64,000 nucleotides of DNA from Lycocorax pyrrhopterus obiensis (taxonomy: Eukaryota; Chordata; Aves; Passeriformes; Paradisaeidae), in the NCBI GenBank assembly GCA_014706295.1, contig JACSVZ010000002.1, positions 105,010,047 to 105,074,046 on the forward strand. Reading direction: 5' to 3'. The notes under the pieces are model-generated. The model did not search any database. It had not been told where the DNA came from and worked only from the letters and a program-made list of their open reading frames with translations. The translations under genes and the position numbers were made by a program. How positions within the stretch are numbered: the first letter of the stretch is position 1; every line of letters begins with the position of its first letter. Shown one piece after another: positions 61,042 through 64,000 of this stretch.

Positions 61042-63912
61042 ACGTTTTTTGTGGGTTTTCTCCCCCCCAAAACTGATTGAAATCTGAAATCTCATTGCTG
61101 AGTATTTGCTAGCCAGCCAACTTGTTGACACCCAGAAAAATTCAGTTCTTCGATAATTACATAAGCAGGAGATTGTTCAGATTACATTTTATAACCCAGC
61201 ACTGTGACAGTATGTGGGGAATATAAGAAAATAAAAGGCCATAAGTTTGGGAACCTTTCGAGTCTGCATATCCAGCTGTTGGTGGGGTGGCAGAGCAGCA
61301 CGTGTTCCCTGAGTGAGTGGGAATGGTGCCTTGGGAAGAGGCTGTTTTCAGCAGAGAGTTAGGGAGGTGCCTCTGCCGATTGCCATGTGTGCTCTTGGGG
61401 GCATATTGATGCCGGGAAAGGCAGTTCTCCAGCCTGCAGATGTAGGCTGCATTTGCCAAGTCAATTAAATGTTCATTAGGGTGACTGCTGGGTACTCTCT
61501 GTTGTGAAAACAGGTGGGCAGGCTTCTTGGCCAGCTTCTCTCAATATTGGACCCTACTATACCCACCATGCCTTAAAACAGAGCAATGATACAGCTACAC
61601 AACGGAATGTTACCAATGTTATGAGAATTCCCACAATTCTTCCTTACTGGAAGTAGGGGGAAGCAAGGGTTCCTCATGGAGATCCAGTCTCTTAAATGTC
61701 ACCTTTTAAACCATGATTAGACTTTGTTTGTGCACCTGTGATAGGCTGAACCATGGTGTTCAGTCTGTAACTGGTCTTCCACCATGCAGAACTAAATGTT
61801 CACAATGGAGTAAACTGGTTTTTGAAAACATTTAAATTTTTAATAGTGGTCTGTACAAGGAGAGAGTAACCTCAGACTGGGAATGAGCCAATTGCTGTAA
61901 GCTATGCTGAGCAAGGGACCTCAACAGAGAGAGAAGAAAATGATCTAACCCTCTGCTACCAGCAGAAACCCAGTGCCCAGTAACAGGGAGGTGCCATGCC
62001 CAGTCATGGTGGCAGGGATGGGGGAAAGAGGAGGATGCTTGCTTTTCCCAGAGTGAAAAGTGCTGAGTGGCTCCAGTGGCACTATGCTGAGTGGCTCCAG
62101 GATCTGTCCCTAGGGAGACGAGCAGGGAAGAGCCAAGCTCTCCCCTGCAAGATTCAGGTCCACAAACTCACTGGTACATTGAAGCAGTTCTGCTGGACAG
62201 TAAGGATCTGCTTTTACCCTAATAATGGATCTTGTGGTACTGTTTTTGGAACATGTCTCCTGTATTGCAATTATGTTTCTTAGTAGAGCATAAGCAAATG
62301 CAGTATTTTAAGTAAATACATATTTTTGTACTCGAAGGCCTTTGACATTTAATCTGACTGTGCATGAACTAACAAGCAACAAGGCATTAATTCCTGTGGA
62401 TGTAATAATGTTTAAAATTATGGCACTGGACTGTCTCACCTTATCACAGATTTCAAAAAGTTAAGAGGTCTAAGCTGTCCAGTATGATAGCTGATCTCTG
62501 AACAATATGCATAGGCTTGGTCTTCAGCAATGAATGGCCAGGGAAAGCAGGGCATTGACTCTTGGGTATGTAATGGGATGGTGGGAAAAGTGCCTGATCC
62601 CAAGGGAGACCAGTAGCAAGTGTAGCCAGAACTAAATGCACGGTATGCACCAGTAAACACTCAGATTGCCACCACCTGTGCCAGCATTCATATCTCATGC
62701 CCAAAATGCCTCATGCTAAGCTTTCTCCTATTCGTTTGTTCTTTGCGCCCTGCTCACATAGGGGACTTTTCCTTCTCTGTCAAGATCTCTATCCAGACCA
62801 TTCACAGTGTCTAGGATATATTTTTTTAGCAGTGCAATTAATTGTATGTTCAGCTCTCTTCCAAGTCTAAGAATGTTAAGATGAGAGATCGCGGAATATG
62901 TCCTCGCAGATAGCACATGTGCGTCTGGAAGCGAGACAGGGATATGAGGCTGGGCTATAGGTAACCTAGAAAACATCTCATATGGAAGAGGGAAAGGCTG
63001 GGGTTTTAATTGCATGGTTATGTTGCAGGCTAGAATGAAAGTCTTTTTTTCAGGTGGCTTAATGGTGCATGTCTGTGTTTCCATGTGTCATGGTATCTAC
63101 TGCATCAAGCCTTGACGTGCTAGCGAGTTTTTTAGTTAATTACAGGGCTTTGGGTGTTGTGGAATACAACATTTTGTGATCTGATATTTTAAAGACTTGC
63201 ACTCTGGCAGTGTGTGGTTTCCTCAAATACCTGGTTTAAGTGTTGATTCTTCATTTCCCTGGGGTGTGATGTTTAAGGGGAAACATTACTTTTGAACAGA
63301 ACTAAATATTCATTGTTTTGCAATGCACAAAGTTTTGTCAGGTATAAATTATACATGAAGAATCTGTTAGATTCATGTTAATCCAGTGAAGGCTATTAGG
63401 GTGTAGGTTTTACTGCAAAAAGAAGGAGATAAAGATGGACAGTTTGTTCTTTACAGTGCTATTGTATCTGCTTTGGCAGGCATCTTTGTTTTCATAAGGT
63501 CAGATGATTAATCTTGTTGTTTGCTTCTTTCCTAGTTTTGACTGTCTCTAATTAAGCTGATGCCCATTGATGTCTTACCATGATAATATGTGTTAGGTTA
63601 TAAGGTGATGGTTGTTCTGAAAAATGTAGCTGTGGTAGTGTTTGGGCATACTCAAAACAAATCACCGCATAGAAGCCTTCTGAAAGCTATCACACTGCTG
63701 CAGAGTCAGTAAAGTGAAGACAGTGAATCTGTAAATCATTGGTTAAAGATAATAGAGCATTTAGATTTTTGGCGCTTCGGCATCTGTGAGAGCTCTGCTG
63801 TGTTTAAATGAGTCTTACTGAATTGTGGCTGGAGCTCCTCATTATTGCTTGGGCAGAGCCAACAGTATGAGGACAGGGTGCAGAGGCAGCTGCCTGCAGA
63901 GGGAAGATAGCA
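61042..63912 (+). other. CABLES1: CABLES1 intron 1, 3' part within window
   Basis: About 2.9 kb of intron with no exon that I recognise. It holds a pair of exact 16-base repeats (62061-62076 and 62085-62100), which produce a repeated peptide in the 95-codon frame at 61996-62283. That frame is otherwise unremarkable. Confidence 0.75.
62061..62100. repeat. Exact 16-bp direct repeat, 24-bp period
   Basis: TGCTGAGTGGCTCCAG occurs at 62061-62076 and again at 62085-62100, with an 8-base spacer. A local duplication within the intron. Confidence 0.95.
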
Positions 63913-64000
63913 TCATCGAATCATGGAATCCTTTAGATTGACCTTTAAGTTCATTGTGTCCAGCCATTAACAAACACTGCCAAATCCACCACTAAACCAT
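63913..64000 (-). mobile_element. CR1 LINE 3' fragment, antisense, cut by window edge
   Basis: The sequence begins TCATCGAATCATGGAATCC and continues with CCTTTAAGTTCATTGTGTCC and CACTGCCAAATCCACCACT. These are the reverse-complement CR1 3'-end words in the expected order. The element continues past the right edge, so its length is unknown. Confidence 0.85.

Noticed and set aside
37452..64000. Canonical CABLES1 exon 2 (the Ser/Arg-rich block after the N-terminal region)
   Set aside because: I looked for its conserved peptide in the intron and did not find it in any frame, so it is taken to lie beyond 64000.

Overview
This is vertebrate nuclear DNA, most likely from a bird. It holds parts of two protein-coding genes, both on the + strand. 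CR1 LINE fragments with the characteristic 3' end, and LTR types I recognise from avian endogenous retroviruses, support a bird. The gene order RBBP8 then CABLES1 matches human 18q11.2. I cannot name the species. Most open reading frames in the window are chance frames in introns or intergenic DNA; no prokaryotic-type gene, operon or CRISPR array is present.

Layout. Positions 1-5825 hold the last two coding exons of RBBP8 (CtIP, the DNA-end-resection factor) and the introns around them. The 3' UTR follows, with poly(A) signals at 5902 and 6300. About 30 kb of intergenic DNA (6330-36140) comes next. It contains a retroviral LTR cluster at 15.5-20.0 kb: an older LTR-like segment from 15515, a complete solo LTR at 16456-17036 with a 5-bp target-site duplication, and a 5'-truncated LTR ending at 20021. 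It also contains a long CR1 fragment (26.5-27.3 kb), several microsatellites, and one CpG-rich patch near 22.5 kb.

A CpG island from about 36.14 to 37.9 kb carries the CABLES1 promoter (TATA box at 36736, E-box at 36683), a predicted 5' UTR with a 16-codon upstream ORF, and coding exon 1 (36931-37451). The rest of the window, 37452-64000, is CABLES1 intron 1. I did not recognise the conserved second exon, so the gene continues past the right edge. The intron holds three CR1 fragments, short tandem duplications, and one exon-like segment with very good splice signals (39999-40051).

The two genes are tail-to-head neighbours and nothing here ties their functions together. RBBP8 acts in double-strand-break resection; CABLES1 links CDKs to tyrosine kinases in cell-cycle and neuronal signalling. 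I found no evidence of an undescribed biological system. The most testable observations are the candidate CABLES1 alternative exon, the CABLES1 upstream ORF, and the nested LTR cluster.
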